From Burkholderiales bacterium (GTDB taxonomy: Bacteria > Pseudomonadota > Gammaproteobacteria > Burkholderiales > Burkholderiaceae_E): 64,000 bases of DNA. This document shows positions 19,666 to 29,116 of the stretch, one piece after another. The DNA is taken from the NCBI GenBank assembly GCA_029977705.1, contig JAPOKJ010000002.1, positions 124,001 to 188,000 on the forward strand, written 5' to 3'. Positions within the stretch are counted from its first letter, which is position 1; each line of letters opens with the position of its first letter. The position numbers and the translations under genes were made by a program. The notes beneath the pieces are model-generated. The model had not been told where the DNA came from, made no database searches, and saw only the letters and a program-made list of their open reading frames with translations.

Positions 19666-20685
19666 TCAACCGTTCTTGCCCGACAGGGCACTGGAGACCA
19701 GTCGGGCCGTGATGTCGACGATCGGAATGACCCGGTCGTAGGCCATGCGGGTGGGGCCCACCACGCCCAGCGTGCCCACCACCTTGCCGTCGACTTCATA
19801 AGGAGCGGTCACCACCGACAGTTGCTCCATCGGCACCAAGTCGGACTCGCCACCGATGAAGATCTGCACGCCGCCAGCCTTGCTGGAGGCATCGAGCAGT
19901 TGCAGCAGGGAGGTCTTGTGCTCGAACAGGTCGAGCAGCTTGCGGATGCGGTCGATCCCCTCGCCGGCATCGACCGATCCCAGCAGGTTGCGCTCGCCAC
20001 TGACCACCACCGGCTCGTTGTGCTCGTTGAGCACCTGTTCGCCGGCATCGACCGCGCGCGTCATCAGGCTCATGATGTCCTGCTGCAGGCCTTGCAGGTC
20101 GGCGCGCAGGCTTTGCCGGATGGTTTCGAAATCACGCCCGGCATAGTGGGTATTGAGGAAATTGGCCGCCTCGGTCAGCAGCGAAGGCGAATAATCGCGA
20201 TCGGTCAGCAGGATGCGGTTCTGGACATCACCATCGGGGGTGACCAGGATCAGCAGCAGGCGCCGCTCCGACAGGCGCATGAACTCGAGATGCTCGAAGA
20301 CCGAGGCACGGCGCGGATTCATCACCACGCCGGCGAACTGGGTCAGGTTCGAGAGCATCGAGGCCGCCGTGCTGATGACCCGCTGCGGTTCGTCGGCACG
20401 GATGTTGCCCACCAGTGCCTCGTTTTGCAGGCGCTCGAGCGGCTCGACCGTGAGCAGGGTGTCGACAAAAAAACGATAGCCGCGCGGCGTCGGCACGCGA
20501 CCGGCCGAGGTGTGGGGGCTGGCAATCAGGCCTAGTTCTTCGAGATCGGCCATTACGTTGCGAATGGTGGCGGGCGAAAGCTCGAGGCCGGAGAATTTGG
20601 ACAGGGTGCGCGAACCAATGGGTTGCCCCTCGACGATATAACGCTCGACCAGGGTCTTCAGCAACAATTGGGCACGTCTGTCCAT
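19666..20685 (-). CDS. hrcA: heat-inducible transcription repressor HrcA
   Basis: Repressor of class I heat-shock genes through CIRCE operators, with GroEL as corepressor. The product has 339 residues: N-terminal winged helix ([20 protein letters not shown], then [10 protein letters not shown]), followed by the GAF-like middle and C-terminal domain ending [17 protein letters not shown]. No CIRCE sequence was found in this window, so its targets here are presumably elsewhere (groESL). Divergent from nadK with 62 bp between the starts. Confidence 0.96.
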   Translation of the reverse strand: MDRRAQLLLKTLVERYIVEGQPIGSRTLSKFSGLELSPATIRNVMADLEELGLIASPHTSAGRVPTPRGYRFFVDTLLTVEPLERLQNEALVGNIRADEPQRVISTAASMLSNLTQFAGVVMNPRRASVFEHLEFMRLSERRLLLILVTPDGDVQNRILLTDRDYSPSLLTEAANFLNTHYAGRDFETIRQSLRADLQGLQQDIMSLMTRAVDAGEQVLNEHNEPVVVSGERNLLGSVDAGEGIDRIRKLLDLFEHKTSLLQLLDASSKAGGVQIFIGGESDLVPMEQLSVVTAPYEVDGKVVGTLGVVGPTRMAYDRVIPIVDITARLVSSALSGKNG

Positions 20686-20747
20686 AGCGAATTTATTGTG
20701 CCACAAGGTGTCCCGTGCGAAGCCTTCAATATGGTTTAATCGCGAAC

Positions 20748-21740
20748 ATGCCCGATCCCGCCGATCCCGTCCCCTCCCCGCCCCTGTCCAGGGTTGCCGG
20801 CAGGCGGCCCAAGCCGGCGCCACCGCCCTCGTTCAGACGGGTGGCCCTGGTGGGTCGGCGTCAGACTGAAGGTCTGGCCGCGACCCTGCGGGACATCATC
20901 GCCTTCTTTCGCAAGCGCGGCATCGAGGTGCTGATCGAGCGGTCCACGGCGCGAGCCGTCTCCAGCCAGATCGACATCAAGGGGCTGGCCCAGCCCACCC
21001 TCAAGCAGTTGGCGCGCGCCGCCGACCTGGCCGTGGTGGTGGGCGGCGACGGCACCATGCTCGGCTTTGCCCGCCAGATGGCCGCCCACGACGTGCCCAT
21101 GGTCGGCATCAACCACGGCCGCCTGGGCTTCATCACCGACATTGCGCTCGAAGACTGGCGCAAGGGGATGGATGCCGTGCTGGCCGGTCGCTACAGCGCC
21201 GAAAACCGCGCCATGCTGCAGGCACAGGCCTTCCGGGGCGAGCGCCTGGTCTGGGAAGACATCGCCCTCAACGATGTGGTGGTGAGCCGTTCCTCGCGCT
21301 CGGGAATGATCGAGCTCGAGGTGCATGTCAACGACGAGTTCATGTACAGCCAGCGCGCCGACGGCCTGATCATCTCCACGCCTACCGGCTCCACCGCCTA
21401 CGCGCTGTCGGCGCACGGGCCGATCCTGCATCCGGGCCTGTCCGGCATCGTGCTGGTGCCGGTTGCGCCACAATCCCTGTCGAACCGGCCGATCTGCCTG
21501 CCCGATGATGTCGAGGTGCGCATCGCCATCACCGAAAGCCGCATGCCGCGCGTGGCCTGCGACATGCAAAGCTTCAACGACCTGAACGCGGGCGATGTCA
21601 TCGTCGTGCGCAAATCCCCCTACTCGGCGCGCTTCCTGCATCCGCAGGGCTACAGCTACTTCAACACCTTGCGCACCAAGCTCAATTGGCACGAGCTGCC
21701 CCACCTCAAGCTCAAGACGCCGGCCAGCACCCAACGGTAA
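20748..21740 (+). CDS. nadK: NAD kinase
   Basis: Phosphorylates NAD+ to NADP+. The product has 330 residues from ATG 20748; a GTG at 20715 would add eleven residues but lies close to the hrcA start. The GGDGT motif is at 99-103, the [10 protein letters not shown] segment follows, and the Gly-rich [16 protein letters not shown] loop is intact. An N-terminal Pro-rich extension of about 30 residues precedes the conserved region. recN begins 5 bp after the stop. Confidence 0.96.
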   Translation: MPDPADPVPSPPLSRVAGRRPKPAPPPSFRRVALVGRRQTEGLAATLRDIIAFFRKRGIEVLIERSTARAVSSQIDIKGLAQPTLKQLARAADLAVVVGGDGTMLGFARQMAAHDVPMVGINHGRLGFITDIALEDWRKGMDAVLAGRYSAENRAMLQAQAFRGERLVWEDIALNDVVVSRSSRSGMIELEVHVNDEFMYSQRADGLIISTPTGSTAYALSAHGPILHPGLSGIVLVPVAPQSLSNRPICLPDDVEVRIAITESRMPRVACDMQSFNDLNAGDVIVVRKSPYSARFLHPQGYSYFNTLRTKLNWHELPHLKLKTPASTQR

Positions 21741-21745
21741 TTCCC

Positions 21746-23398
21746 ATGCTGCTGCGATTGACCCTGAAAGATTTCGTCATCGTTGATCAGCTCGAGATCG
21801 ACTTCAGCGCCGGCTTCAGCGCCCTGACCGGCGAAACCGGTGCAGGCAAATCCATCCTGCTCGATGCCCTGTCGCTGGCCCTGGGCGAGCGAGCCGACCC
21901 AGCCTTCGTGCGCGAGGGCTGCAGCCGCGCCGAAGTGAGCGCCGAATTCTCGATCGATGCCGCCCTGGAGCACTGGCTTGCCGACAAGGACCTGGGCGGC
22001 GACCCGGGCACCGTCCTGCTGCGGCGTCTGCTCGATCTCGAAGGCAAGTCGCGCGCCTATATCAACGGTGCCCAGGTCACCGTGGGCACGCTGCGCGAGC
22101 TGGGCGCGCAACTGCTCGAGATCCATGGCCAGCATGCCTCGCAAGCCCTGCTCAAGCCGGCCGGGCAGCGCGAACTGCTGGACCGCTATGCCGGCTGCGA
22201 CGGGCCCCAGGGCGAACTGACACCGGTACGCCAGGCCTGGCGCGAGCTGCATCGCCTCGAGACCGCCCTGGCCGAGGCCGAGAAGGGCGAACGCGAGATC
22301 GCCCTGCAGCGCGAGGCCCTGCTGTGGCAGCTGGCCGAGCTGGCCGAACTCAAACCCCAGCCCGGCGAATGGGAACAGCTGGGCGAGGAGCAAAAGCGTC
22401 TGGCCCATGCGCGCGCCCTGATCGAGGGCAGCCAGCAGGCCAGCGAAGCCCTCAGCCAGGGCGACGAGGCCCTGGCCGATCGCCTGTCGGTGATCGTCCA
22501 GCGGCTTTCACCCCTGGTACAGGTCGATCCGCGCCTCAAGGATGCCCTGGAACTGCTGCAATCGGCCCAGATCCAGCTTGATGAGGCCGCCTCAAGCCTT
22601 GGGCATTACGCCGAGCGCCTCGATCTGGACCCCGAGCGCCTGCAGGACGTCGAGGCCCGCGTCAGCGCCCTGCATGCCGCCGCCCGCAAGCTCAAGCAGC
22701 CAGCCGAACAACTGCCGCAGCTGTGGCTGTCCCTGCAACAACGGCTGCAGCAACTCGAGGACTCGGCCGACCTGGCACGGCTGAAGCAGCGCATCACCCA
22801 GGCGCAGGCCGACTACAGGGCCAAGGCCGCGGCGCTCACCAAAAAGCGCAAGGCCGCCGCCAAGTCACTGTCCGACGGCGTCAGCAGCATCCTGCCCACG
22901 CTGGGCATGAGCGGCGCCACGCTGCAGGTCAGCCTGAGCGCGCAGCCGGGCTCCGAAAACGGCAGTGACGCCATCGAATTCCTGTTTGCAGGCCATGCGG
23001 CGGCCGCACCCCGGGCCCTGTCCAGGGTCGCCTCGGGTGGCGAGTTGTCGCGTGTGAGCCTGGCGGTGGCGGTGCTGGCCGCGCGCGCCAACCCGGTGCC
23101 CAGCCTGATCTTCGACGAGGCCGATGCCGGTGTCGGCGGCGCAGTGGCGGCCGTGATCGGCAAGCTGATGCGCCAGTTGGGTCAGGACCGTCAGGTCTTC
23201 TGCGTCACCCACCTGCCCCAGGTCGCCGCCCTGGCCCACCAGCAGTACCGGGTCAGCAAGTCCAGTGTCGGACCGAGCACCCGCAGCCGGGTCGACCTGC
23301 TCAGCAAGAACGAGCGCATCGACGAAATCGCACGCATGCTGGGCGGTGAGGACATCACCGCCAATACCCGCAAGCTGGCCCGCGAACTGCTCGCCTGA
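21746..23398 (+). CDS. recN: DNA repair protein RecN
   Basis: SMC-like ATPase acting in double-strand-break repair, 550 residues. Walker A GETGAGKS is at 29-36; the long Ala/Leu/Glu-rich coiled coil covers roughly 150-390; the ABC signature region SGGELSRVSLAVAVL and Walker B SLIFDEADAGVGG are in the C-terminal lobe. Located 5 bp after nadK, the usual order in betaproteobacteria. Confidence 0.96.
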   Translation: MLLRLTLKDFVIVDQLEIDFSAGFSALTGETGAGKSILLDALSLALGERADPAFVREGCSRAEVSAEFSIDAALEHWLADKDLGGDPGTVLLRRLLDLEGKSRAYINGAQVTVGTLRELGAQLLEIHGQHASQALLKPAGQRELLDRYAGCDGPQGELTPVRQAWRELHRLETALAEAEKGEREIALQREALLWQLAELAELKPQPGEWEQLGEEQKRLAHARALIEGSQQASEALSQGDEALADRLSVIVQRLSPLVQVDPRLKDALELLQSAQIQLDEAASSLGHYAERLDLDPERLQDVEARVSALHAAARKLKQPAEQLPQLWLSLQQRLQQLEDSADLARLKQRITQAQADYRAKAAALTKKRKAAAKSLSDGVSSILPTLGMSGATLQVSLSAQPGSENGSDAIEFLFAGHAAAAPRALSRVASGGELSRVSLAVAVLAARANPVPSLIFDEADAGVGGAVAAVIGKLMRQLGQDRQVFCVTHLPQVAALAHQQYRVSKSSVGPSTRSRVDLLSKNERIDEIARMLGGEDITANTRKLARELLA

Positions 23399-23598
23399 GC
23401 CAGACGCTGCGCGAGGCCAGCCGGTGATCCTTGCACCCGGCGCCGACCACTCATCGGCTGGCGGCAGCCGATGGCCTGCAAACGCTCAGGCCGCAGGGCT
23501 CGCATGCCGATTCACACTTATCGCAAACCGCCGTCCCTTGCAGCACGGGGTCGACATGCTGCCGGTGGATTCTTTCTCCAGCGGCGAAGGGAATCCAA

Positions 23599-24468
23599 AT
23601 GAACGCAAAGAAATGGGCGCTGCCAGGTGGGCTCGCCGTACTGCTGGTGGCCGGGGCTGCCTGGGCCCTGAAATCCGATGCCGTGCAATGGATCCATGTC
23701 CCCGAACCGCGCGATGAGCACGCCCAGTTCTTCTACGAGCGCTCGCTGACGACCTCCAACAGTCTGGTGCAACGCCGCCGCGTGCTGGTGAATTACAAGG
23801 AGCGCGGCTCGCGCAACGAAGCCTCCTTCATCTACGACTACGAATTCGACTGCTTTACCGACCGCTACGAGGCGCAGGGCGCCAAGTCCTATTTCAGCGC
23901 CAACGGCAAGGGCGAGATCATTCGCGAGTACCCGAAGGAGCGGCTGGGCATGTCGGGCGGCTTGGGCGTGCAGGCGGTGCAGCGCGAACTGTGCAGCAAG
24001 GTGACGGCCAATCTTTCCGGGCAGGAGCCCTATGCGATCGGCCTGTGGGATCTTCCGCTGCATTCGTTCCTCGAATGCCAGCACCGCCGCTACAAGGATG
24101 GCCGCAACCTGTTCGAGCGGATCCGCTCTCGGGTCAATCCGGTCGAGAAAAAGGACAGCGGCTTCACCTATCAGGCCAAGGGCGAGATCGGCGGCTATGA
24201 GATCAACATGCCGGTGCGCGCCATCACGCTGGGTGTGTGCAATGCCTCGGGGGAAAGTGCCTGCGGCGCGGCCTCCTTCGTCGCCCTGCATGTGGACTGG
24301 CCCGTCGATGTGACCCGCGCCAGGCTGAAGAACTATCGCCGCAGCGGCAAGGACTTCACGGTCGAGTCGCGCGAGGCGGAATCAGGCGCCACGCGCCGAC
24401 CGGTGCTGATCGCCGATCCGAAAAATCCGAAGGGCAGCGTCCTGTACTGCGACGCGGGCAATCTCTAA
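23599..24468 (+). CDS. membrane-anchored or secreted protein of unknown function, possible surface-adhesin E-like domain
   Basis: The family is not recognised with certainty. The 289-residue product starts at ATG 23599 with AAGGGA upstream. Residues 1-22 (MNAKKWALPGGLAVLLVAGAAWA) form a signal peptide or anchor. The segment from RRRVLVNYKERG through YEFDCFTDRYEAQGAKSYFSANGKGEI to VQRELCSK has the order of features seen in the surface-adhesin E domain (a DC pair followed by an aromatic and a G-x-G turn, then a late Cys). Several further cysteines (CSK, CQH, CNAS, CGA, CDAG) could form disulfides. 200 bp of gene-free sequence precedes it. It converges on the Anbu gene. Confidence 0.6.
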   Translation: MNAKKWALPGGLAVLLVAGAAWALKSDAVQWIHVPEPRDEHAQFFYERSLTTSNSLVQRRRVLVNYKERGSRNEASFIYDYEFDCFTDRYEAQGAKSYFSANGKGEIIREYPKERLGMSGGLGVQAVQRELCSKVTANLSGQEPYAIGLWDLPLHSFLECQHRRYKDGRNLFERIRSRVNPVEKKDSGFTYQAKGEIGGYEINMPVRAITLGVCNASGESACGAASFVALHVDWPVDVTRARLKNYRRSGKDFTVESREAESGATRRPVLIADPKNPKGSVLYCDAGNL

Positions 24469-24487
24469 GGTTCGCCCATCACTGCGC

Positions 24488-25222
24488 TCAAATATCGAGC
24501 CAGTCCGGGGGCTCCAGGCCGTTGAAGACGCGCTTGAGCCCCTCTCCCCATTGCTGGCTGATGGTGCCGAAGTAGGGATCGTTGGACTCGATGCGATGGC
24601 GGAAGGTGACCTGGAAACTGTCGGTATCGACCAGGGCCAGGTCGATCGGCAATCCGACCGACAGGTTGGAGCGCATGGTTGAATCGAAGGACACCAGCGC
24701 GCACTTGACCGCCTCGCGCAGGCTGGTCTCCGGCTTGACGACGCGGTCAATGATCGGTTTGCCGTACTTGCTCTCGCCGATCTGGAAGTAGGGCGTGTCG
24801 CGCGTGGCCTCGATGAAGTTGCCCGCCGAATAGATCAGGAACAGCCGAGGGTGCTCGCCCTTGATCTGGCCACCCAGCAGGAAGGTGCAGGAAAAATCGA
24901 TCGCCCCCTGGTTGGCCTGGCCGCGCTCATAACCGGTGATGATGCCCTTGACCTCGTCACCTACCAGTTCGGCGGCATCAAAGATGCTGCTCACATTCAT
25001 CAGGTTGGGTTCGTCACTGCCGATGCGCTTGCGCAACTTGGTCACCACCGACTGGGTGGTGGCCAGGTTGCCGGCATTGAGCAGCACCAGGCAGCGCTCG
25101 CCGGATTGCTCGAAGACGTTCATCTTCGAGAAGGTCGAGATATGGTCGACACCCGCGTTGGTACGCGAGTCGGAGGCAAACAGCAGGCCCTGGTTCAGCC
25201 GCATGGCCACACAATAGGTCAT
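24488..25222 (-). CDS. Anbu, bacterial proteasome-type peptidase
   Basis: Ancestral beta-subunit protease of the Ntn-hydrolase fold, related to HslV and the 20S proteasome, 244 residues. The N terminus MTYCVAMRL...LFASDSRTNAGVDHI places T2 as the probable nucleophile after Met removal, and the fold motif FASDSRTNA is conserved. It is the last gene of a four-gene set (ATP-grasp, alpha-E, transglutaminase, Anbu) that travels together in many bacteria. The native substrate is unknown. Start is 13 bp after the transglutaminase stop. Confidence 0.9.
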   Translation of the reverse strand: MTYCVAMRLNQGLLFASDSRTNAGVDHISTFSKMNVFEQSGERCLVLLNAGNLATTQSVVTKLRKRIGSDEPNLMNVSSIFDAAELVGDEVKGIITGYERGQANQGAIDFSCTFLLGGQIKGEHPRLFLIYSAGNFIEATRDTPYFQIGESKYGKPIIDRVVKPETSLREAVKCALVSFDSTMRSNLSVGLPIDLALVDTDSFQVTFRHRIESNDPYFGTISQQWGEGLKRVFNGLEPPDWLDI

Positions 25223-25235
25223 GATGGTCCGGTAC

Positions 25236-26039
25236 TTATTGGTCCGACGCCTTTCGATGCGTCACACGCGCAAGTGTAGACAATTCCTCTTCGCCGCCGC
25301 CCAGACGCACGCCGCGGACCGGACAGGCGTCGTTGTAATCCAGGCCAATGGCCAGTTTCAGGTGGGTGCCCGCCGCATTGCGGGCATTGCTGATGTCGAA
25401 GCTGAGCCAGCGATTGGCCAGCCAGACTTCGGCCCAGGCATGACTGGCCACCTGCTCGGTGTCCGGCGTGTACACGTAGCCGCTGACATAGCGCGCCGGC
25501 ACGCCGAGCGCCCGGCAGCAGGCGGTGTAGACATGGGTGTGGTCCTGGCAGACCCCGCCCCTTGCGGCAAAAGACTGTGCCGCCGTGAAGCTGACCTGCG
25601 TCAGGTCCTTGGTGTAGGGCATCGCATCGAGCACCGCATGCATCAGGTCATTGACCCCGATCAGGGGCCGGTGCCGGACCATCGCACGCATCGGTTCGAT
25701 GAAGGCCAGCAGGGCTTCATCAACACCGGTCAGGGGCGTGGTCCTGAGAAAGATGCGCGGATCGAGTCGGCCAGCCGGCTCGCCTTCCTCGGTATCGGCC
25801 ACCTGCACTTCGCCCTGGGCCGTGATGCGGATCGAGTCATGGGCCCGGTTCAGGGTCAGCAGGTGGGTGGAATTGTCGAAGGCATCACTCATCGGCACAC
25901 CCGGGGCCGGCAGGTCGACCTGCCAGTGGCGGATCTGCTGCACCGCGCTCGGGTATGGCGTCAGGCGGATGTACTGGGTGCTGCGCGATACCGGTTCGGC
26001 GTAGCGGTAGACGGTGGTGTGGTGGACCGACAGCAGCAT
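25236..26039 (-). CDS. transglutaminase-like cysteine peptidase of the Anbu cluster
   Basis: Protein of 267 residues with the transglutaminase-like fold. The catalytic triad is visible: C164 in GGVCQDHTHV, H200 in SHAWAEVW and D215 in WLSFDISN. No signal peptide, so a cytoplasmic role is likely. The N-terminal region (LSVHHTTVYRYAEPVSRSTQYIRLTP) is the typical transglutaminase-associated beta domain. Member of the Anbu operon; one base separates it from the alpha-E stop upstream. Proposed roles for the family are peptide bond cleavage or amide transfer; neither is shown here. Confidence 0.9.
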   Translation of the reverse strand: MLLSVHHTTVYRYAEPVSRSTQYIRLTPYPSAVQQIRHWQVDLPAPGVPMSDAFDNSTHLLTLNRAHDSIRITAQGEVQVADTEEGEPAGRLDPRIFLRTTPLTGVDEALLAFIEPMRAMVRHRPLIGVNDLMHAVLDAMPYTKDLTQVSFTAAQSFAARGGVCQDHTHVYTACCRALGVPARYVSGYVYTPDTEQVASHAWAEVWLANRWLSFDISNARNAAGTHLKLAIGLDYNDACPVRGVRLGGGEEELSTLARVTHRKASDQ

Positions 26040-26040
26040 G

Positions 26041-26970
26041 TCACTTCAACTCCAGGTAGGCGGTCTGCACGGCCTCACCCAGGCGCACGTTCTCGGAGAG
26101 GAAGGTCTCCAGGAATTCGTGCAGGCCGATCTCGTAGGCCTCGTCGACCTGACCATAGGTCAGGCGGGCCTTCATCAGGGCAGTCAGGCGGCGCGGCAGG
26201 CGGCTCGGGCCCGGCGGCAATTGCTGCAGCAACTGCTCGATCTCGTCGTAGCAAAAGCGCAGCGAACGCGGCAAGGTGGGATGGAAAATCAGCAGCTCCG
26301 CCACCCGGCGCGGATCGATCGAGTCCTTGTAGGTGTCGCGGTAGGCCTCGAGCGCAGACACCGAGCGCAGCACCGCCGACAGCGAGTAGTAGTCACTTTC
26401 GTCGCCCTTGCTGCCCAACCCGCTGGCTGACTGCTTGACACTGAGAATGCGCGCCGTGTTGTCGGCCCGCTCGATGAAGGTGCCCAGACGGATGAAGTGA
26501 TAGGGCTGGTCGCGGCGGATGGTGGCGAAGGTAATGCCGCGGAACAGGTGCGAGCACTGCTTGACCCAGTCGTAGAACTCGGCATTGATCGGATCGTTGC
26601 CGGCGCGCCGCTTGGCCTGCAGCTGCAACCAGACCTCGTTGATGCACTCCCACATCTCGGAGGTGATCGAGCCACGCACGGCACGGGCGTTTTCGCGGGT
26701 CGCCTCCAGGCAGTTGACGATCGAGGAGGGTTGCGCCGGATCCCAGGTCAGGTAGCGGGCGACATTCTCGGGCGTGGCATCCATGCCGGTGGCCATGAAG
26801 GGCGCGACGTGGTCGGTGATGACCAGCGGCTCGAGCGCGGTCTGGGCATCGTTCTCGCGCTGCGCGAGCAAGGCCAGCGACTGGCCGACATCCAGGATGC
26901 GGGCCATGTTCTCGGCGCGCTCCATGTAGCGCGACAACCAGTACAGGTGGGAGGCGACTCGGGACAGCAT
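26041..26970 (-). CDS. alpha-E domain protein (DUF403) of the Anbu cluster
   Basis: All-helical protein of 309 residues that begins MLSRVASHLYWLSRYMERAEN, the family hallmark, and continues with ERADNTARIL as a second conserved motif. Function is unknown; it nearly always neighbours circularly permuted ATP-grasp proteins and is thought to work with them. ATG 26970 is used since the conserved region starts at the first residue. It is 31 bp after the ATP-grasp stop. Confidence 0.88.
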   Translation of the reverse strand: MLSRVASHLYWLSRYMERAENMARILDVGQSLALLAQRENDAQTALEPLVITDHVAPFMATGMDATPENVARYLTWDPAQPSSIVNCLEATRENARAVRGSITSEMWECINEVWLQLQAKRRAGNDPINAEFYDWVKQCSHLFRGITFATIRRDQPYHFIRLGTFIERADNTARILSVKQSASGLGSKGDESDYYSLSAVLRSVSALEAYRDTYKDSIDPRRVAELLIFHPTLPRSLRFCYDEIEQLLQQLPPGPSRLPRRLTALMKARLTYGQVDEAYEIGLHEFLETFLSENVRLGEAVQTAYLELK

Positions 26971-27001
26971 CAGCGGCTTCTCATGTTGAAGGGGCAGCCG
27001 C

Positions 27002-28486
27002 TCAAGGCGCCGGTTTGTCGGAAGGCAGGTCGACCACCCAGGTGTCCTTGGTGCCGCCGCCCTGCGAGGAATTGACGACCAGCGACCCCTTGCGCAGCGC
27101 CACACGGGTCAGCCCGCCTGGCACCATCCGCACTTCCTTGCCGACCAGCACGAAAGGCCTCAGGTCGATGTGGCGCGGCGCGATGCCCTCCTCGACGAAA
27201 GTCGGACAGGAGGACAGGGCCAGGGTCGGCTGCGCGATGTAGTTGCCCGGATTGGCCTCGAGGACCCGGCGGAAGGCCTCGATCTCGGCCTTGCTCGAGG
27301 TCGGCCCCACCAGCATGCCGTAGCCGCCCGCTCCATGCACCTCCTTGACCACCAGTTCGGGCAGGTGGGCCAGCACATGGCTCAATTCGTCGGGCTTTCG
27401 GCACATCCAGGTGGGCACGTTCTTGAGGATCGGCTCCTCGCCCAGGTAAAAGCGGACCATCTCCGGCACATAGGGATAGATCGACTTGTCGTCGGCCACA
27501 CCGGTGCCGATCGCATTGGCGATCACCACGTTGCCGAGCCGGTAGGCACTGAGCAGGCCGGGCACGCCGAGCATCGAGTCGGCGCGGAAGGCGAGCGGGT
27601 CCAGGAAGTTGTCATCGAGACGCCGGTAGATGACATCGACCTGCTGCGGACCGGAGGTGGTGCGCATGTACACGAAGCCGTCCTGCACGAACAGGTCCTG
27701 GCCCTCGACCAGTTCGATGCCCATCTGCTGGGCCAGGAAGGTGTGCTCGAAATAGGCCGAGTTGAAGCGACCCGGGGTCAGCAGCACGCAAGTCGGATTG
27801 GTCACCTCGGTGGCCGCCTGCAGGGTCTGCAGCAGCAGCGAGGGGTAGTGCTCGACCGGTCGCACCGCATAGCGGCGGAACAGGTCCGGGAACAAGCGCA
27901 TCATCATCTTGCGATTGCTCAGCATGTAGGACACGCCCGAGGGCACGCGCAGGTTGTCCTCGAGCACGTAGTAGTCGCCATCGCTGTTGCGCACGATGTC
28001 GACACCGACGATATGGGCATAGGTCTGGTACGGCAGGTCGATGCCGATCATCGCGACCTGGTACTGGTCGTTGGCAAAGATCTGCTCGGGCGGGATCAGT
28101 CCGGCCTTGAGAATGTCCTGGCCATGGTAGATGTCATGCAGGAAGCGGTTGATGGCGCGCACGCGCTGGGACAGGCCTTTTTCAAGCTTGGTCCATTCCT
28201 GCGCCGAGATGATGCGAGGCACCACATCCGAGGGAATCAGGCGCTCGGTGCCGCCTTCCTCGCCATAGACCGAGAAGGTGATGCCCAGGCGCCGGAAAAT
28301 CAGGTCGGCCTCGGCCCGCTTGGCCTGCATCGCGGCGTTGCTCGAGCCGGCCAGCCAGTCCTGGTAGCCGGCATAGTGCTCGCGTGGCACACCGGCCGAG
28401 AGCAGCATCTCGTCATAGACACCGGGCAGCGGCCCGCTCGGCGTCAGTCCGGCTGCATCATCACGATGGGTACTGGCATCAGCCAT
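27002..28486 (-). CDS. circularly permuted ATP-grasp protein (DUF404/DUF407) of the Anbu cluster
   Basis: ATP-dependent carboxylate-amine ligase-like protein, 494 residues from ATG 28486, with GGGGGA 8 bp upstream; an in-frame ATG at 28510 would add eight residues within fur. Conserved blocks: YVLEDNLRVPSGVSYMLSNR, the VVKEVHGAGGYGMLVGP ATP-binding strand and turn, and HIDLRPFVLVGKEVRMVPGGLTRVA. Family members probably form peptide or amide bonds on an unknown acceptor. The start shares one base with the fur stop (TGATG), which suggests translational coupling to the iron regulator. Confidence 0.9.
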   Translation of the reverse strand: MADASTHRDDAAGLTPSGPLPGVYDEMLLSAGVPREHYAGYQDWLAGSSNAAMQAKRAEADLIFRRLGITFSVYGEEGGTERLIPSDVVPRIISAQEWTKLEKGLSQRVRAINRFLHDIYHGQDILKAGLIPPEQIFANDQYQVAMIGIDLPYQTYAHIVGVDIVRNSDGDYYVLEDNLRVPSGVSYMLSNRKMMMRLFPDLFRRYAVRPVEHYPSLLLQTLQAATEVTNPTCVLLTPGRFNSAYFEHTFLAQQMGIELVEGQDLFVQDGFVYMRTTSGPQQVDVIYRRLDDNFLDPLAFRADSMLGVPGLLSAYRLGNVVIANAIGTGVADDKSIYPYVPEMVRFYLGEEPILKNVPTWMCRKPDELSHVLAHLPELVVKEVHGAGGYGMLVGPTSSKAEIEAFRRVLEANPGNYIAQPTLALSSCPTFVEEGIAPRHIDLRPFVLVGKEVRMVPGGLTRVALRKGSLVVNSSQGGGTKDTWVVDLPSDKPAP

Positions 28487-28917
28487 CAGGCATTCCCCCG
28501 CTGAGGACATTGGGGACGGACACAGCGGGCGTACAGGGCCAGCGCGTGTTCCTCCAGTTCGAAGCCCTTGTCGAGCGCAATCCGCTGCTGCCGCGCCTCG
28601 ATGTCGGGATCAAAGAATTCTTCGACAAAGCCGCAGTCCAGGCACACCAGGTGGTCATGGTGGGTGCCCTCATTGAGCTCAAACACCGCCTTGCCCGGTT
28701 CGAAATTGCTGCGCTTGAGAATGCCGGCCTGCTCGAACTGCATCAACACCCGGTAAATGGTGGCCAGGCCGATGTCGGCGTCGTCGCGCATCAGTATCTT
28801 GTAGACATCCTCGGCCGTCATGTGGCGAGGCTTGCCGGTCTGGAAAAGTTCCAGGATCTTGAGGCGGGGAAGGGTCGCCTTCAGGCCCAGGGTTTTGAGA
28901 TCGTTGCTGTCGGCCAT
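28486..28917 (-). CDS. fur: ferric uptake regulator Fur
   Basis: Fe2+-dependent repressor of iron genes, 143 residues. The winged helix covers about 10-85 ([38 protein letters not shown]), then the metal-binding dimer domain with [16 protein letters not shown] and a second CVRPQC pair at the C terminus. Start ATG 28917 gives the canonical [11 protein letters not shown]. It is divergent from bamE, as is usual in betaproteobacteria, but its stop overlaps the first gene of the Anbu cluster by one base, making it the head of a five-gene unit. Confidence 0.96.
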   Translation of the reverse strand: MADSNDLKTLGLKATLPRLKILELFQTGKPRHMTAEDVYKILMRDDADIGLATIYRVLMQFEQAGILKRSNFEPGKAVFELNEGTHHDHLVCLDCGFVEEFFDPDIEARQQRIALDKGFELEEHALALYARCVRPQCPQRGNA

Positions 28918-29037
28918 GCGCGCGCTTGTCGGGATTCGGGTCGTGGCGTGACCCAGGAGGGCCGGTCCGCCGGAGGCAAAAACGGCTGTGCCGGGAACCC
29001 AACCACGGTTCACCCGGGGATGCATCCCGCTTTGCGT

Positions 29038-29067
29038 ATCATAACGGTTTGAAACGGCCCGCTTCAA
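29038..29067 (-). promoter_or_regulatory. candidate sigma-70 promoter for fur and the Anbu cluster
   Basis: Minus strand: TTGAAG (29062-29067), 18 bp spacer, TATGAT (29038-29043). Initiation near 29031 would give a leader of about 115 bases before fur. No clear Fur box was seen over it. Confidence 0.45.
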
Positions 29068-29116
29068 AAGCATTTGTGGCATGGGTCACCAGTCGATCAC
29101 GGAGCTTCCAGACGCC

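Noticed and set aside
20686-20747. CIRCE element expected near hrcA, grpE or dnaK
   Set aside because: No TTAGCACTC-N9-GAGTGCTAA or close variant was seen in these regions; the 11-bp palindrome TTGTGCCACAA at 20696-20706 is too short to be meaningful.
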